A stretch of 64,000 nucleotides of DNA from Branchinecta lynchi (GCA_023053575.1 JAKZAP010000018.1:21462458-21526457), one strand, 5' to 3'; counted from the stretch's first letter, positions 52,540 through 64,000 are shown. Made by a program: numbers and translations. The notes: a model not told the origin generated them from the sequence alone.

Positions 52540-53940
52540 AGATAAAGACCACTTTTACATAGAGGCTGGATTACAAGTTGACATCATCCTACTCGACTTG
52601 GCCAAAGCTTTCGATAAGCTCCGTCATAGGCTTTGCTTTGCTTTATTTGTAAAAAACGAAAAGAAATCAACAGACGAATCCCGGAACTGCCAACATGCCA
52701 AAGGCTCTAAACGGCCACTTCAGGAACTCAGACGAATTAATACCTCTAAAGAAGACAAACTTCATCTCTTACGAAAATCACTTGTGAGTTGTGTCAGCGT
52801 CAGACGCGACAACAATTCCATATAAAAAGAGAACAAGAAAACAAAGTAAATAAGACTAACTTTCAAGAATCAAGAAGATGTTTTTTCATCTTTTTCTGGC
52901 TTCTTATCCAAAAGTTGAAATCAGCAGGGGTTTACGAAGAGGTGGTTGATTGGATACAAGCTTTTTTAACCAGCAGAACACAGAGAGTTAAAATAGCAGT
53001 TGACACTAAAACCACAGTATTGTCAACCCTCCAGCCAGTCGCAAGCGGAGTACCGCAGGGCTCGAAATTAGGACCTACACTCTTCAACCTGTATTTCAGT
53101 GATGCCCCAAAAGTGGTAGAAAACAACACAAACCTGCACGCTGATGACTAGAGGCGTCACTAGCCAAAATGTTTGAGGGGAGGGGGGGGGGGGGGTACGA
53201 GGTATTTACCGACTGGCTGGTAATTTTTACCGACTGTTTCTGCAGAAAAAACGACTGTTTCCAGCAACAGAAAATAAAATAAAAACAAAATCGACTGATT
53301 TCCAGAAAAAACGACTATTTTGACGAAAAATCGACCAATTTTCAGATAAAACGACTGTTGTCATGAAAAAAATCAACTGTTTCGACGAAAAATCGCGGCG
53401 CCGACTCGGTTATTTTTTACCGACTGGCCGACAGTAAGCTTATTGGCTCAGTCCAAAATACAACTAGGATCGCATTCATGCAGAACGACATAGATCGCCT
53501 TTCGGATTGAGCGTACGCCTGGCTACTTGAATTCAGCGTTGAAAAATCGGAAGTCCTACACATTGGCAGAACAAATCCTGAAAAGACATATTCATTGGCT
53601 GATGGGTAGGGTGTTAGATAGACCTGGGCAGGGTCTTCGATGACCTGGAGTCGGTAACTCATGAGTGGAGCCTTGGTGTCATTATTGACAACAAGATGAA
53701 ATTTGATCTGCATGGAAAGTACTCATCATTCAGCGCAAACCAGGCCCTTGGAACCATCCGCAGGACTTTCACAAATCGTAGCCTCTTTGTCATATCAAAG
53801 CCATACAAATCCATGGTCAGGCCAAGGGTTGAGTTTTGTGTGGTTGTCTCCAGTCCTGCTTTCAAAAAGGATAAGTTCCTCCTTAGGCTACTGCTCGCTT
53901 CTCTGAAACTCGTAACAATGTTGAAATTCCCCTAGGAAAT
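52540..53940 (+). pseudogene. non-LTR reverse transcriptase fragments in ITM2-like intron 2
   Basis: VDIILLDLAKAFDKLRHRL (palm, about 52575-52631). After a disrupted stretch, GVYEEVVDWIQAFLTSRTQR, SGVPQGSKLGPTLFNLYFSD and a catalytic ADD ending at about 53148. The frame then meets a 281-bp repeat insertion and resumes with KLIGSV...NDIDRLSD and, further on, LGVIIDNKMKF and the KPYKSMVRPRVEFC block. Stops and shifts make it dead. CR1/L2-like by motif style. Confidence 0.85.
53149..53432 (-). mobile_element. 281-bp non-autonomous repeat inserted in a reverse transcriptase remnant
   Basis: The insertion splits the RT frame right after the catalytic Asp-Asp. GAC occurs on both sides (53146-53148 and 53430-53432), and removing the insert with one GAC restores continuity of the RT reading frame. 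The interior has at least six GTCGATTTTT/GTCGTTTTTT-like modules on the minus strand, CCAGTCGGTAAA at both ends and a C run (G run on +) beside one end. No TIR of note. A 3-bp duplication would suit a PIF/Harbinger- or CACTA-type mobiliser. Confidence 0.7.
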
Positions 53941-54410
53941 GTGACAGAACAGGGGCCTGCTCCTCGTCACATTTTGCAAGACAAGGACCGGATTTTCAAA
54001 GTGGCTTTACAAGTAGTCGTTAATTACGTAAGCATCATTTGGGATACGAGTTGAGAAGCTCTTCGGGCGATCTTTAGAAAATAGGAAAGAGTGACATGTA
54101 TGTGTTTCTGCATGGCTCATTTTTCATTTTTTGCTTGTTTTCAGTGTCGTGCTCTTTCTTTGTGCAAAATGATCTTCAACATGGCCAGTGAAACGATGTT
54201 TTGGTACTGCAAGAAAAAAACGCATAGATCATCATACAAACAAAAAGAACGAAGAGACAGAAAGTCACTTTTTTTTTAATTGCTCACGTGAATTGAGGCT
54301 AAAAGATTCAATTTTTTTCCAACCTGTGTGATTTCTTACCCGTAATCGGTTTACGGCCACCTTAATTTTGGCCACCAAATTCTCGCTTTTCTAACTTATT
54401 TATTTTAAAG

Positions 54411-54521
54411 GCCTACAAATTTCATGGATGGTGTCGCATCCCGACGGACACTGAAGATAGTCAACGGCGTATTTTGGTGCTGGATGATGACGTGGAACGT
54501 AGCCAAGATAACAGACTAACG
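54411..54521 (+). CDS. ITM2/BRICHOS-family protein, exon 3: luminal linker
   Basis: 111 nt, phase 0 (TTATTTTAAAG before, GTGAGT after), 37 codons. It encodes YKFHGWCRIPTDTED and an acidic LVLDDDVERSQD stretch. In ITM2 proteins the segment just outside the membrane likewise has a Tyr-rich start, a Cys and then an acidic patch. Weakly conserved in the family, so the call depends on neighbours and phase. Confidence 0.75.
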
Positions 54522-54719
54522 GTGAGTGATTGAATTCGCTTTCACCAAGGCCTGAATTATTGACATCAGACCAAGTTTTGTTTCGGCTCATTATAATCCT
54601 GATGCTAATACTGTTCCGGTTGTTATAATTACGCAGAATTCCTCCTTAATCAGCCCTGTTGATGCAAAAAGTTCCCAGATAAGTTCCCTCACAATTTCCC
54701 AAATGTAAATATTTCTCCA

Positions 54720-54790
54720 CCCGAGCTGACCGCGAATCCTTGGCAAATATAGGGCCGAAGTCTAGCTGAAATAAAATTCAGCTGACGTAT
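54720..54790 (+). ncRNA. decayed hammerhead-like motif
   Basis: CTGACCG, CGAATCCTTGGCAAATATAG, GGCCGAAG and AGCTGACGTATCCGTT keep the order of the 15-kb element but with core changes (CTGACCG, GAAG) that should abolish cleavage. It shows the family is older than the intact copies. Confidence 0.45.
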
Positions 54791-54939
54791 CCGTTTTGCA
54801 CTGTCAAGTTTTTTTGTTTTTTTCGCTGGACGTGTCAACTGGTGGTGTTGGGGACCGGGTACTGACGGGGGAATGCGCATATTTCCATTTGTATGAATGG
54901 CATGTAGTGAAGTATAAATGTCGTATTTATTTAAAGAAG

Positions 54940-55037
54940 TCTTTCCATCCCGTGCATTACGAATTTGTCTTCTCAGCCGGGCTCTGGACATTTTGTTATT
55001 TACTTTGTTATTAAAAAGAACCTGAACCTGAACCTGA
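54940..55037 (+). mobile_element. 3' end of a retroelement with (CCTGAA)n tail
   Basis: TTACTTTGTTATTAAAAAG is followed by three CCTGAA-type units (55019-55037). A reverse copy of the same tail ends the remnant at 62808-63210. Confidence 0.5.
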
Positions 55038-56009
55038 AGTATATTTCCCAGATGTGTTCTTAAAACTTTGTGCCATTAGTCAAAGCAAGAGCTGGAAGCT
55101 CAGATGGCACTTGCAAGGCTGGTTCAGAGAATGAAAGTAGAAATTCGCCTCTCTGTGGGTTTGTTCTGAGCACTTGTAACAAAACCCTTAAAGTTCATCA
55201 GTGACGGATCAAACAATCACGATGCCACATTACTCCCTCACCCCCCCCCCTAGAATACAATGTTACATCAGAAATCAGCAGATTCCTACACAACATATTT
55301 TCGCTAATATATCATTACGGCTTTTTTTGCTGACTGCCGTACTCCCATTTACTAACTTCGACAAATATAAGCGGAGTTTCTTTTTTCTTATCCATTCGTT
55401 GTTATTATACGCTCCTGATTATTGGTATTGTTGTCAAACATTCATATTAACGGTGTTGAAAGGAGAATCCCTTGTAAGCTCTGGAATCAGCTGCAAGTAA
55501 GTCGGTTATATTTTTGTGAATTTTTGGCAGTTTTGTGTCTTTACATCCAGAAAACAATACTTTTCGTCGGTACTACAAACAGAAGAAATTTTTCATCCGA
55601 TTACACTAGAGCAATCTGTCAGCCAAAGAGATAGTTTATTTTAGTAGCAGTCGTGGCACTCTCATCACTCAGCTCTACAAAATGATTCATTTTCGTACAT
55701 TGCCGAGAGTTTTTGAATTTCCGCGCCTTGCAGTACCATGCTCTGAAATCGTGCCCAACCTATACGCCGAAGAGTCGATGACGAGCGATAACAAGAAAAC
55801 GGCTTATTTTTGAATTGCTCTCTATTGGAAGTCAGAAATGTGTATGTGTGAAGTATTTTAAACAAATTAAAGCGTAGTTAGTGCCCATTTTGCTTTAAGA
55901 TAAGAATGACCGAGGACCCTAGGAAATCACGAGAATGTATCGTTTGTTAAAAAGAAATTTGTTTGCGCACCTGGCAGTAATGATGCGCACTTTAAGGGTG
56001 CTAGAAGTT
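55038..56009 (+). other. ITM2-like intron 3, nothing recognised
   Basis: No exon or element can be named. A C-rich run is near 55237-55250. Confidence 0.5.
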
Positions 56010-57045
56010 TATCTTTAAGCAAACCCCTAAGGAACAAGACCAAAGGTTTCGATGGGATCCCAAAAGTTCAAATTTGTCCAGACAATTGGGTCTTGTCTTC
56101 CCCAGATCCAGTCTTCGCCAGACTCCTTGGAACACTTTTACTATTAAAATGTAGAAACAGATTAAGGACAAAGTAGCTAATCATATGAGAACAGTTCAGA
56201 TATGGATTCAACATGTGTGTTTACCCTTTTAAGTCGTATCTATTTTGACGAAGCAGATCGAAACTTCCTGCCTTACTTCTGCCAATTTTCCGGCTTTGGC
56301 GGAATTTCGGAACTACTTGTCGGAAAATAAAGCTCAAAAACGAATTCAGCGTGTCTCCTTACCCGTACATCCAACCTCTAATCAACTTCAGATCAAACTT
56401 TTGCTTTTAACAAATTTTCCGGTTTCAGCCGGTTTCCGAGCGATCTGTACGTCCGGTGATAAAATGATTGTCATATGCGAATTCAGCATGTCTACTATCC
56501 CACAAATCGAACATCTTATCAAATTTAAATAAAACTTTTACTTTAAACAAATTTGCCGGTTCTGGCTGGATTCCGGCAGAACTAATTGTCCGACGAGAAA
56601 ATAATTTTTAATTCGGACTCAGCACGTTTCCTTGCCCCTAAATCAACTTCATATTAAACTTTAAAGTTCCACAAATTTTCCGGTTTTCGCCTGATTCCGG
56701 GTGAACTATTTGTCCGACGAGAAAATAAATTTCATATTCGGATTCAGCATGTCTCTTTACCCCTAATTCGACTATTTAATAAGCTTTTAAAAAATATTTT
56801 TTGTTCCCCGTAATTTCAGACCCCTCCCCCACCCCTAAATATAGAGCTACATAGCCCATCTTCGAACTTGACCTGTACTTTGACCTAAAGAGTCCTCATG
56901 CCATGTTTGATCAAAATATATCAACCCCTTCGAGAGATATCGTGCTAACAGACGGACGGACGGACAGACGAACAACTTTTGCGATGTCATAGGTATCCCT
57001 CCACTTACGTTTTGGGATAGTTTGCAATTGCCATAAAAATTCCAT
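56010..57045 (-). repeat. diverged inverted copy of the hAT-like interior
   Basis: The reverse complement of the interior of 26499-28394: GATGGGATCCCAAAAG, GTCTTCGCCAGACTCC, several CCGGAATCCGGC-type minisatellite units, CCCCTCCCCCACCCCTAAAT and the GACGGACGGACGGACAGAC run. Divergence is much higher than among the three tandem copies and the long terminal repeats are missing, so it is an older, independent insertion. Confidence 0.8.
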
Positions 57046-57149
57046 AACATCGCATTTTTGCTTCCCCGTACATCACAGCCTATTTCTTCCTTTTTTTTCA
57101 ATTTTAGTCTTTTAGTGTCTTGTTCTATTTTATTTGTCTTTCTTTCCAC

Positions 57150-57500
57150 TCCGCTGTTGAGCCTCTTTAGATTATTATTAGATTAGATTAGATTTCATTT
57201 TACAAATGTCCTGCTAAGAAAGCCCCAAAGGCCTTGTTGACCGCAGGTGGCAGTCTTCTCTATTCTATTACTATTTTTACATTATTCTACAGGCCATTCA
57301 TACACGGCTCATACATATACAACACACATTAGGCTTACAAAAAACACTCGCTCATCATTACTATTCTTTTGCAAGGAAAGATCTCTTCGCTGTAGCCTTG
57401 AAGGATGCCAGATGACTCGAGTTTCTAATTTCAACTGGAATTATATCCCATATAGAGGGGCCAAAATTTCTAATCACGAATGAAGTCATGGGTCAGAAAA
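57150..57500 (-). pseudogene. 3' end of a non-LTR retrotransposon
   Basis: On the minus strand FVIRNFGPSIWDIIPVEIRN leads to SSHLASFKATAKRSF, the standard C-terminal style of CR1/L2-type reverse transcriptases. A TAATCTAATC-type short-repeat tail follows near 57165-57195. Confidence 0.7.
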
Positions 57501-57981
57501 ACTAACAAACAAATACCAATATAATTCAGTACCGTAGCACTTTTTATGGTACGCGATCTAGGGTTAGGGAGGGTGGAGGCACATCACCTCCGATCCCGTT
57601 CCAGTGTGTTAGAATTTTGCTGTCGCGTCCCGCACGGAATCTGATTCGAACAAATGACATCGCGTCATAACTGTAAATCGATTTGACCACCAGCTCCCCC
57701 CCCCCCCCCTGTCTGGTCTTGTCATTAGAGAGAAAGGAGAAGTGGGCTCCTGTGATTCGCTCATGTGACATTCCTGGTATGCTCAGGAATTTCCTATTAA
57801 TAAGTGAACGTTTACACCATGCAGTCACATGAGCGACTGAACAATTGATTGAGACAGTTACTGTGTCTACACCACAAAGTTACTGAGCAATAAATATACT
57901 GAGGAAAAAAAAACTGATAAACAAATATATGGACCAGAGGAGGTTTTCAGTTGAACTTTAAAACTGTTTTTGTCTTATCAG

Positions 57982-58194
57982 TTCTCTGACGACTCAAATG
58001 GATTGGCCTTGGACGGGTCAGATACGGATCAGCTGGTGAACATAGCACAAAATATGTTCAAAGATTTTGAAGCGCAAATGCGTCTCTTTTTTGACGAGGA
58101 AATTGATATTAACGATTACGAGGAGCAGATCAAGATTGAAGTGCCGCAATTCGGTGGCAACCGGCCCGGACGGTTCTTCCATGACTTCAAAGTG
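57982..58194 (+). CDS. ITM2/BRICHOS-family protein, exon 4: linker and start of BRICHOS region
   Basis: 213 nt, phase 0 (TGTCTTATCAG before, GTTAGT after), 71 codons. It encodes NIAQNMFKDFEAQMRLFFDE, then EEQIKIEVPQFGG and RFFHDFKV. The family pattern here is an acidic helix followed by (I/V)xVPxF...D...(I/F)xHDF just before the BRICHOS core, as in ITM2B, and the match is clear. This is the strongest exon for the family call. The next exon should carry the conserved LTAYLD...CY sequence, which I do not find up to 64000. Confidence 0.88.
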
Positions 58195-58301
58195 GTTAGT
58201 ACATTTTTTCTACCTTTCTGCCTACCATTTTTGTTCATTTTCCGAAGTCTATACTTCAGATTGCCTTTTATATGTATAACCACAGAGACGCGAACCGTTA
58301 G

Positions 58302-60376
58302 GTAAGGCCTTAAGCAGCTTTCACATTGACGCGTCGCTGCGATGCGCTTCGTTTATCTTGCACTGCGTACAGGTTGCGTTGCGTATCTTTCACACCTGCG
58401 CGACAAGCTTTCACGCTGGATGTGTATTTACGTTTTCCTTTCTCGGTTTCTTGTGCTGAATTCTAGTTTCTTTCATCATTACTAAGTTTTTATGGCACTT
58501 GAGCATGCTCAAGTGCCATATAGCGATTGTAATTTCTGTCGGTCTGTCTGTCTGTCGTTCTGTCGGTCTGTCCAGGTTTTGCTAGTTTGGGCACTTCCAC
58601 ATATGCTAGGACGATGAGACTTGGCAGGCATATAAGGGACCCAACCAGATTAACTTGGAAACAATCACTTTCCCGATCCGGCCATCGTGGGGGGAGTGGA
58701 GGAATGAGAAATCCCGAAACTAGTAACATGCATAACTTTAGAACGATTAATCGGACATGCATGAAACTTGATATATGTCAAGAACAAGTGCTTCAGATGC
58801 TCAGTTTCAAATCCGGACCAGATTCGATAACTAGGGGGGGGGGGGGGGGAGGCACCGGAAATCTCTTAAAACGCTTCCACATAAGCTAGTACGATGAAAC
58901 TTGGCAGGCTTATCAGGAAACCGACCAGATTAACTTGGAAATAATCACTTCCTCGATCCGGCCATCGTGGGGGGAGTGGAGGGATGAGAAATCCGGAAAG
59001 TAGTAACATGCATAACTTTGGAACGGGTAATCAGACATGCATGAAACTTGACATATGACAAGAAGAAATGCTTCAGATGCTCAGTTTCAAATCCGGACCA
59101 GATCCCATAACTTGGGGGAGGGGGGCTGGAGGGGGCACCGGAAGTCTCGTGAAACGCTTCCACATAAGCTAGGACAATGAAACTTGGCAAGCATACAAGG
59201 GAAACAACCAGATTAAAACATTCGCTTCCCCGATCCAGCCATTGCGGGGGGAGTGGAGGGATGGGGAATCCCGAAACTAAAAACATGTATAACTCTGCAA
59301 CGGATAATCGGACATGCATGATAATTGACTTGAAGAACAATTGTCTCAGATTTTCAATTTCAAATCTGGACCGAATCTGAAAACTGGGGGAGGGGGGGGG
59401 GGGGACCGGAAATCTCGTTAAATGCTTAGGGGTCGAGGGATCGGAATGGAACTTGAAGGGAAGAACAAGCATTAAACCTAGATACTTTGTAGACAAAACA
59501 AGATCGGATCGTGTCACAGTAGAGGGGTTGGAGGGCGTTTTCCCGGATTACCATGGACCATGAAACTTGGCAGACATATTAGGTACTCACCCAGGTTGAC
59601 TTGAAAATAGTTCCTTTCCCGATCCGATGATCATGGGGTAGTGGAAGGATGAGGAATCCGGGTTCTAGTGACATGCATAACTCTGGAACGGGTGATGAGA
59701 CGTTCATGAAACTTGTCAAGTGTCAAGAACAAGTGTCTCAGATGCTCAGTTTCAATTCTGGAACGGATCCGATAACTTTGGGGGGGGGGGAGGGAGCTGG
59801 AGGGGGGGGGGGCTGAAATCTCGTGAAACGCAGAGAGTTGAGAGATCGGGATGCACCGTAGATACATTATTGACAAAACAGGACCGGATCGTGTCACAGT
59901 GGGGGGAGTTGGAGGTTTTTTTCACAGTTCCGATGATCACGAGTTAGGGTACTTCCAGTGCTATGACCGTGAAACTTTGCAGGCATGTTAGGGACTCTAA
60001 CAGATTGGCTTAAAAATAGTCCCTCCTCCTATCCAGTCATCGTTGGACGAAGAAACAGTTGTCAATGAGTGTATAACCATTTCAGATTTACTAGATCAAG
60101 CCCATTTTCTGATGAAATGAATATCGGGAGAGAGGTCCAGCCTTGAAAACTGCAAACCGTATCTGACAAACATACTAACTGTTCTTAAAAGTGCCATATG
60201 AGCTTTCACCTCATGTTCTTCATCTTTAGTAGGTTTTCTCCAATAGAACTTGGTTCTGTTCTTGCGTTGCGTCTTGTTTGTCTTCGTAAACTCTGCGTTG
60301 CGTCACCGTAAGCGTGACGCAAAGGTTGCGTAGCTCAGTTGAAAGCCTCGACGCGTAAGTGTGGAAGCGGCCTTAC
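58302..60376 (+). mobile_element. 2.1-kb TIR element filled with a G-rich tandem array
   Basis: The ends GTAAGGCC and GGCCTTAC continue as imperfect inverted repeats (AAGCAGCTTTCACATTGACG and GACGCG against the complement of CGACGCGTAAGTGTGGAAGC). Subterminal regions at both ends are rich in GCGTTGCGT/GACGCAA motifs. There is no transposase and the target duplication is unclear. The interior is array B. Confidence 0.65.
58490..60050 (+). repeat. G-rich tandem array B with palindromic start
   Basis: It opens with a 30-nt perfect palindrome at 58491-58520 (ATGGCACTTGAGCATGCTCA and on), then TGTCTGTCTGTCG. Five units with GATGAAACTTGGCAGGCAT-like cores begin near 58596, 58877, 59158, 59545 and 59945 (spacings about 281, 281, 388 and 400 bp). 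The minus-strand frame 58945-59517 is a composition artefact. Confidence 0.8.
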
Positions 60377-62807
60377 AGCAGAAAGGATGCTGGATAAATC
60401 GAATCTGTTTAATTTCGACGATGTTTGCAAGCTGTTTGAAACCACCCTTCAGTTTTATAACTCAGTAAATATAGTCTTAGGTTTCGTTTCCCCTTAGACC
60501 CTAGTTCCTCCTGCACCCCAAAAGGCGCTTAGGGTACTCAGAAAAAGTCGCCAGTCAGGTTTCCCGCCAATCGGACATCCCTCCATTATGGAGTTTACAC
60601 GGATAAGAAATCCCGTCGAGCAGAAAGGAATTCCGGTCGACTTGAAAGGAATCTCGTCCCTGGCGCGGGTCAGCAGCAGCAGCAGTCAGAGTACTGATGT
60701 CATAAATACTATTAAAACATTTTTTTTTTTTGGCTAGTGATTTTGCCTTTTCCCTTTGTGTGTAAACATAATCTTGTCGGCAGAACCGGATTCTGTTCAA
60801 GTTTTCCTCTACTTGTAAACGCTGCATTTTAATGGGCGTGTTTATGATAAATAGATAAATACATCTTTTACTGACCAAAAACCTGTCATGGCTACACTAA
60901 TTTTGATTGGCAAAGTTCTGTATATAAATAATAAGCACACACATAAGGTGATAGATTACTGAGGATGGTTGGTGGAGGAAGTTGGATTGTCTAAGCCCAC
61001 TGTCTAAAAAATTGGGAAACGGAAACTGAAAGGATGTAGACTAGAAGTTTGAGCGGATTCGTAAGATTAAAGGTTTGGAATCCGAGTCCAAAGCCACCTT
61101 GACAAGCAGAAGATTTTAATCCATATTCGAATCCAGCCAAACGGACGAATCCTGGATTCAAATACGAATCCAGTTGGTTAAAAGAACCCAGTTTAGTAGG
61201 TATGCCACATTTTCTGGGCGGCTAAGAAGTCACAGGTACCATCAGGAAAAAGTGACATTGCCCTGTAGTTGATCAGACTAGCTAGGAAGGCATTCAGATT
61301 TACTGGCAGAAATACGACCACAAAAAATTCTCAAACGATTGGTAAGGAGCTCGTCTTTCCTAATCAAGTAATAAAAATATCTAGTTTGTAATATGTTAGT
61401 CTTTCCGAGAAGATTGACAATTTATTTAAAAAAAAGTTAAAGAATTTTAGCTTTTTCTTGGTTTCTAAGACATTTCTAAGAAAACAAGATAAGTAAAAAA
61501 ATACACCAATCGATAGCCCATTAATGTAGGATTCAGAATATATATAGTTTGTTTGATTTAACTTCTGCGGTCCTGCTAGGTAAATTGTTTTCATACAGTT
61601 ATAGGCCTAACTACCATATGCTAAAAAGTCGGTGACGTACATAGGCGCGGAGTAGTGCCGTACAATTTTGGTTCTCAGCACAGATTTGGTCTAGGAAAGT
61701 TTTCCAAACCTTCTGCAGCACTCCAGCTACCCCCTTGAACGATAGAGGTGCCTGGATCCCGGACTAAGGCCATAGGCTGTGACAGGAGGAATCTTGTGTT
61801 TTTGCAGATACCGTTGTATCTGATACTTGAACTTGAATACTTGATACCACTGTCTAGAGTCGCTTTTGCAGTTTTTGAGTATCCAGCCAGTTACTGTGGT
61901 ATCTGATAGTTAGATACCACCGTCCCCGTCCGTAGTAACTGACGGCGGTTTTTCAAAAGTCATCTCACTTTCATCATCACCAACACAGTTTTGTCAAATT
62001 GGTAACCGTGACATTAATTTATCTCTGTTCGTAGTCTTGGTGACGTGCAACCTACTTGAAAACCGCAAGCCTTGTCGATAACCAAAGGCATGGTTTCTTA
62101 TCTTAAGTTACCAAGTTCTTATGTGGGAAGTGCCATGGCTTCGTCACGCCCACAATTCCAAGAAACAAACGATGTGAAAATACGACAATTGACCTTTGTA
62201 TTCACGGATAATAAATTGTCACGTACCAACTGGTGGGGACGTAGGAAGGGGGTGGGGGGCGGGGGTATCGTCGACTCACTAGAAATAATTAATAGACAAT
62301 TAATTTTCTGGTACAGAAATATGACACAAAAGTTAGTAGTTCCGTAGAGGGGGAGGGGGGACGGCGCAGCTTCTGGAAAAAGCGGAGAAAAGCTGATAGT
62401 AATATATAAGTAGCTTACCCATATACAATTTGGGGAAACATCCTGGAAAAGGTAGCCTTTTATAGTATCCCGCGTTTGGCAAATGAAAATTCTGCTACCT
62501 GATCTAACGATTTAGCATAAACCAGAAAAGTGAAAAAAGCACTTTAGACGCTTGACCGTTGTCCTTCGTTTCATCCTTAAGGCATTCGACATCATTTTTA
62601 TGGTTTTATCGCCCATCAGGTTTCACTCGAATTCCGGTACCAACCCCTAAGCTGGTCAGATCCGGCCCCAACGGATCATCTAGTGCATATATTTCCACAT
62701 TCCATGTTTCATTCCAGTCGTTATGCTCGTTTGACCCCTCCAGAGAATTTCCGAGAATCCGGTTCGGACGCATAAATGGATTATCGAGGATATATTCTAA
62801 GGTTCAG
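60377..62807 (+). other. ITM2-like intron 4 or downstream, nothing firm
   Basis: No exon recognised. Short imperfect palindromes of GGTATCTGATAGTTAGATACC type lie at 61810-61915. There is a run of CAGCAGCAG at 60671-60682 and a T run at 60720-60731. Confidence 0.45.
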
Positions 62808-63210
62808 GTTCATTTAATTAAAAAAAAAAAAAAACAACAACAAGGAATTGTACATAATGTCATGGCAGAGAGCAGGCTCGATGGCAAGAAGGTAAAACAA
62901 AAACAACTTAATCATGGTCATACACAACTGTATACAACATCTGCCACCATCCGATCCCAAGAAAGGGGACACCTGAAAAGCAACCTCCGCATTAAAAAAA
63001 GACGAGACAGCCAAGCAACTGTCAATACTCAGTGGACAAGCCATCAATCTTCTTACAAATTGTGTATTTATTTATCACTCAATATTCAATCAGAAGACTT
63101 GATTTTATTTTACTTTTTAAAACATTTAAAGAACGTTGCAGGTCAAAAATAGATTGATATTTGTTCCATGATTTTATAACACTATTTCGAACAGAGAATC
63201 TTGATCTTTC
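62808..63210 (-). pseudogene. 3' end of a non-LTR retrotransposon with AACCTGAACCT tail
   Basis: On the minus strand SRFSVRNSVIKSWNKYQSIF and DLQRSLNVLKSK resemble the final residues of CR1-type reverse transcriptases. An A/T-rich 3' UTR follows, then a T run and a short GAACCTGAACC tail, as at 55019-55037. Confidence 0.55.
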
Positions 63211-63289
63211 GGTTTGTTTAAATGGTTAACGTATTAGCAATGCGTTCCGCGAAGTGATGCGTTCACTCTCTTACCACTTAAACAGTTTC

Positions 63290-63520
63290 AGTGCAATCCG
63301 ATCATCTGTTCGTAACTTACGCATGCCACAAGTCCCCTACTCCTCATCCCTCCATCCTCCTTCATCCTATAGTTGAATCGAAGAAAGGAATGTTTCCTAG
63401 AGCATTTGGGTGGTCCTCAATACGTGTGCTTAGTTTCATTGTCCTAGCTTATGTGCCTGAACTAGCTAAACCGGTTAGTGGACGGACAGAAAATTGCGCT
63501 CGGTATTATGGCACCTAAAG
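63290..63520 (-). repeat. fragment of the G-rich hairpin-ended repeat family
   Basis: CATGCCACAAGTCCCCTACT, a GTTTCATTGTCCTAGCTTATG block and a GGACGGACAGAAAATTGCG stretch before TATGGCACC: the reverse complement of the family unit, degraded and without its terminal hairpin. Confidence 0.65.
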
Positions 63521-64000
63521 CCGAAACAAAACGAACCGGTCGCTGATTGAGTCAAGCAGTAACTTTATTACCCTTAGGGGAGCCGAGGCCACGTTCGCCC
63601 CTTTTTCAGCACCTTATTTTTTGTGAAAATAGTTTCTGACTTCTGACAACTCTAAAAGTTCCGAAATATATGTTTATCGATGGGGTATCTAGGAAAAAAA
63701 TGACAAACAGCCAATGTATAATCGATGCATCACAAAAATGGGTCACAAGTAAATTCTCTGAAGATGGCTAACCAGGGCCAACCTGGTTCACATTCGCCAC
63801 GAATTAGCCCACGTTGCCATCGTCTTGCGCCAAGTTCATTAAAGCACCTATTGTTCTTAATCTAGCCCTAGGATTAGTTTTATTTCAGGTTTATATTTGT
63901 CACGTAAGTAGGTGTATAGGATAATTTTTTAACTCGTAAGTCCTGAAAGGTCCACAGCAAACTTTAGGGGTTCAGCAACTCTTGGACTGTCACTCGAAAT
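63521..64000. other. noncoding end of window
   Basis: No feature recognised. Confidence 0.5.

Noticed and set aside
62559..63152. 197-codon + strand frame
   Set aside because: It crosses an A run and lies antisense to a retrotransposon 3' end. No domain.

Overview
This is nuclear DNA of an animal, probably a marine or other invertebrate bilaterian. I cannot name the species. The evidence is two intron-rich genes, laminin gamma-like and ITM2/BRICHOS-like, both on the + strand, with canonical GT-AG introns that agree in phase, plus a metazoan mix of transposable elements: Ty3/Gypsy, CR1/L2-like and RNase H-bearing non-LTR elements, PIF/Harbinger, hAT-like and Helitron-like. A 100-base run of N at 26399-26498 marks an assembly gap.

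Layout. From 1 to 20 kb lies the middle of a laminin gamma-like gene, with four exons at 902-1048, 3613-3915, 11338-11562 and 19888-20073. They encode the laminin IV domain and the laminin-type EGF repeats after it. The introns hold MITEs, dead non-LTR retrotransposons, a Helitron-like element with a large tandem array, G-rich hairpin-ended arrays and an inverted pair of hammerhead-ribozyme-like motifs. A nearly intact PIF/Harbinger transposon (21072-24177) follows, carrying a transposase and a convergent MADF-domain gene, each with one lesion. After a second Helitron-like copy comes the N gap.

From 26.5 to 46 kb is a tandem duplication of about 3.1-3.2 kb per unit. Each unit has a hAT-like element with very long inverted repeats and 8-bp target duplications, a hammerhead-like motif, and the first coding exon of the ITM2-like gene. 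Two identical first exons remain (29056-29127 and 43099-43170). The middle hAT copy was later split by a 10.8-kb Ty3/Gypsy retrotransposon (29651-40446) whose two 672-bp LTRs look identical.

From 46 to 64 kb the ITM2-like gene continues with exons at 52278-52454 (transmembrane segment), 54411-54521 and 57982-58194. Its introns are packed with retrotransposon debris, a 281-bp mobile repeat and a 2.1-kb inverted-repeat element. The BRICHOS core exons were not found and probably lie beyond the window. The 3' half of the laminin gene is also absent before the next gene begins, so either sequence is missing at the gap or the ITM2-like gene is nested in a laminin intron.

Most interesting: at least five 44-nt motifs with an intact hammerhead core (CTGANGA...GAAA), whose four-base helix I covaries between the two subfamilies (CAGC/GCTG against GAGC/GCTC).
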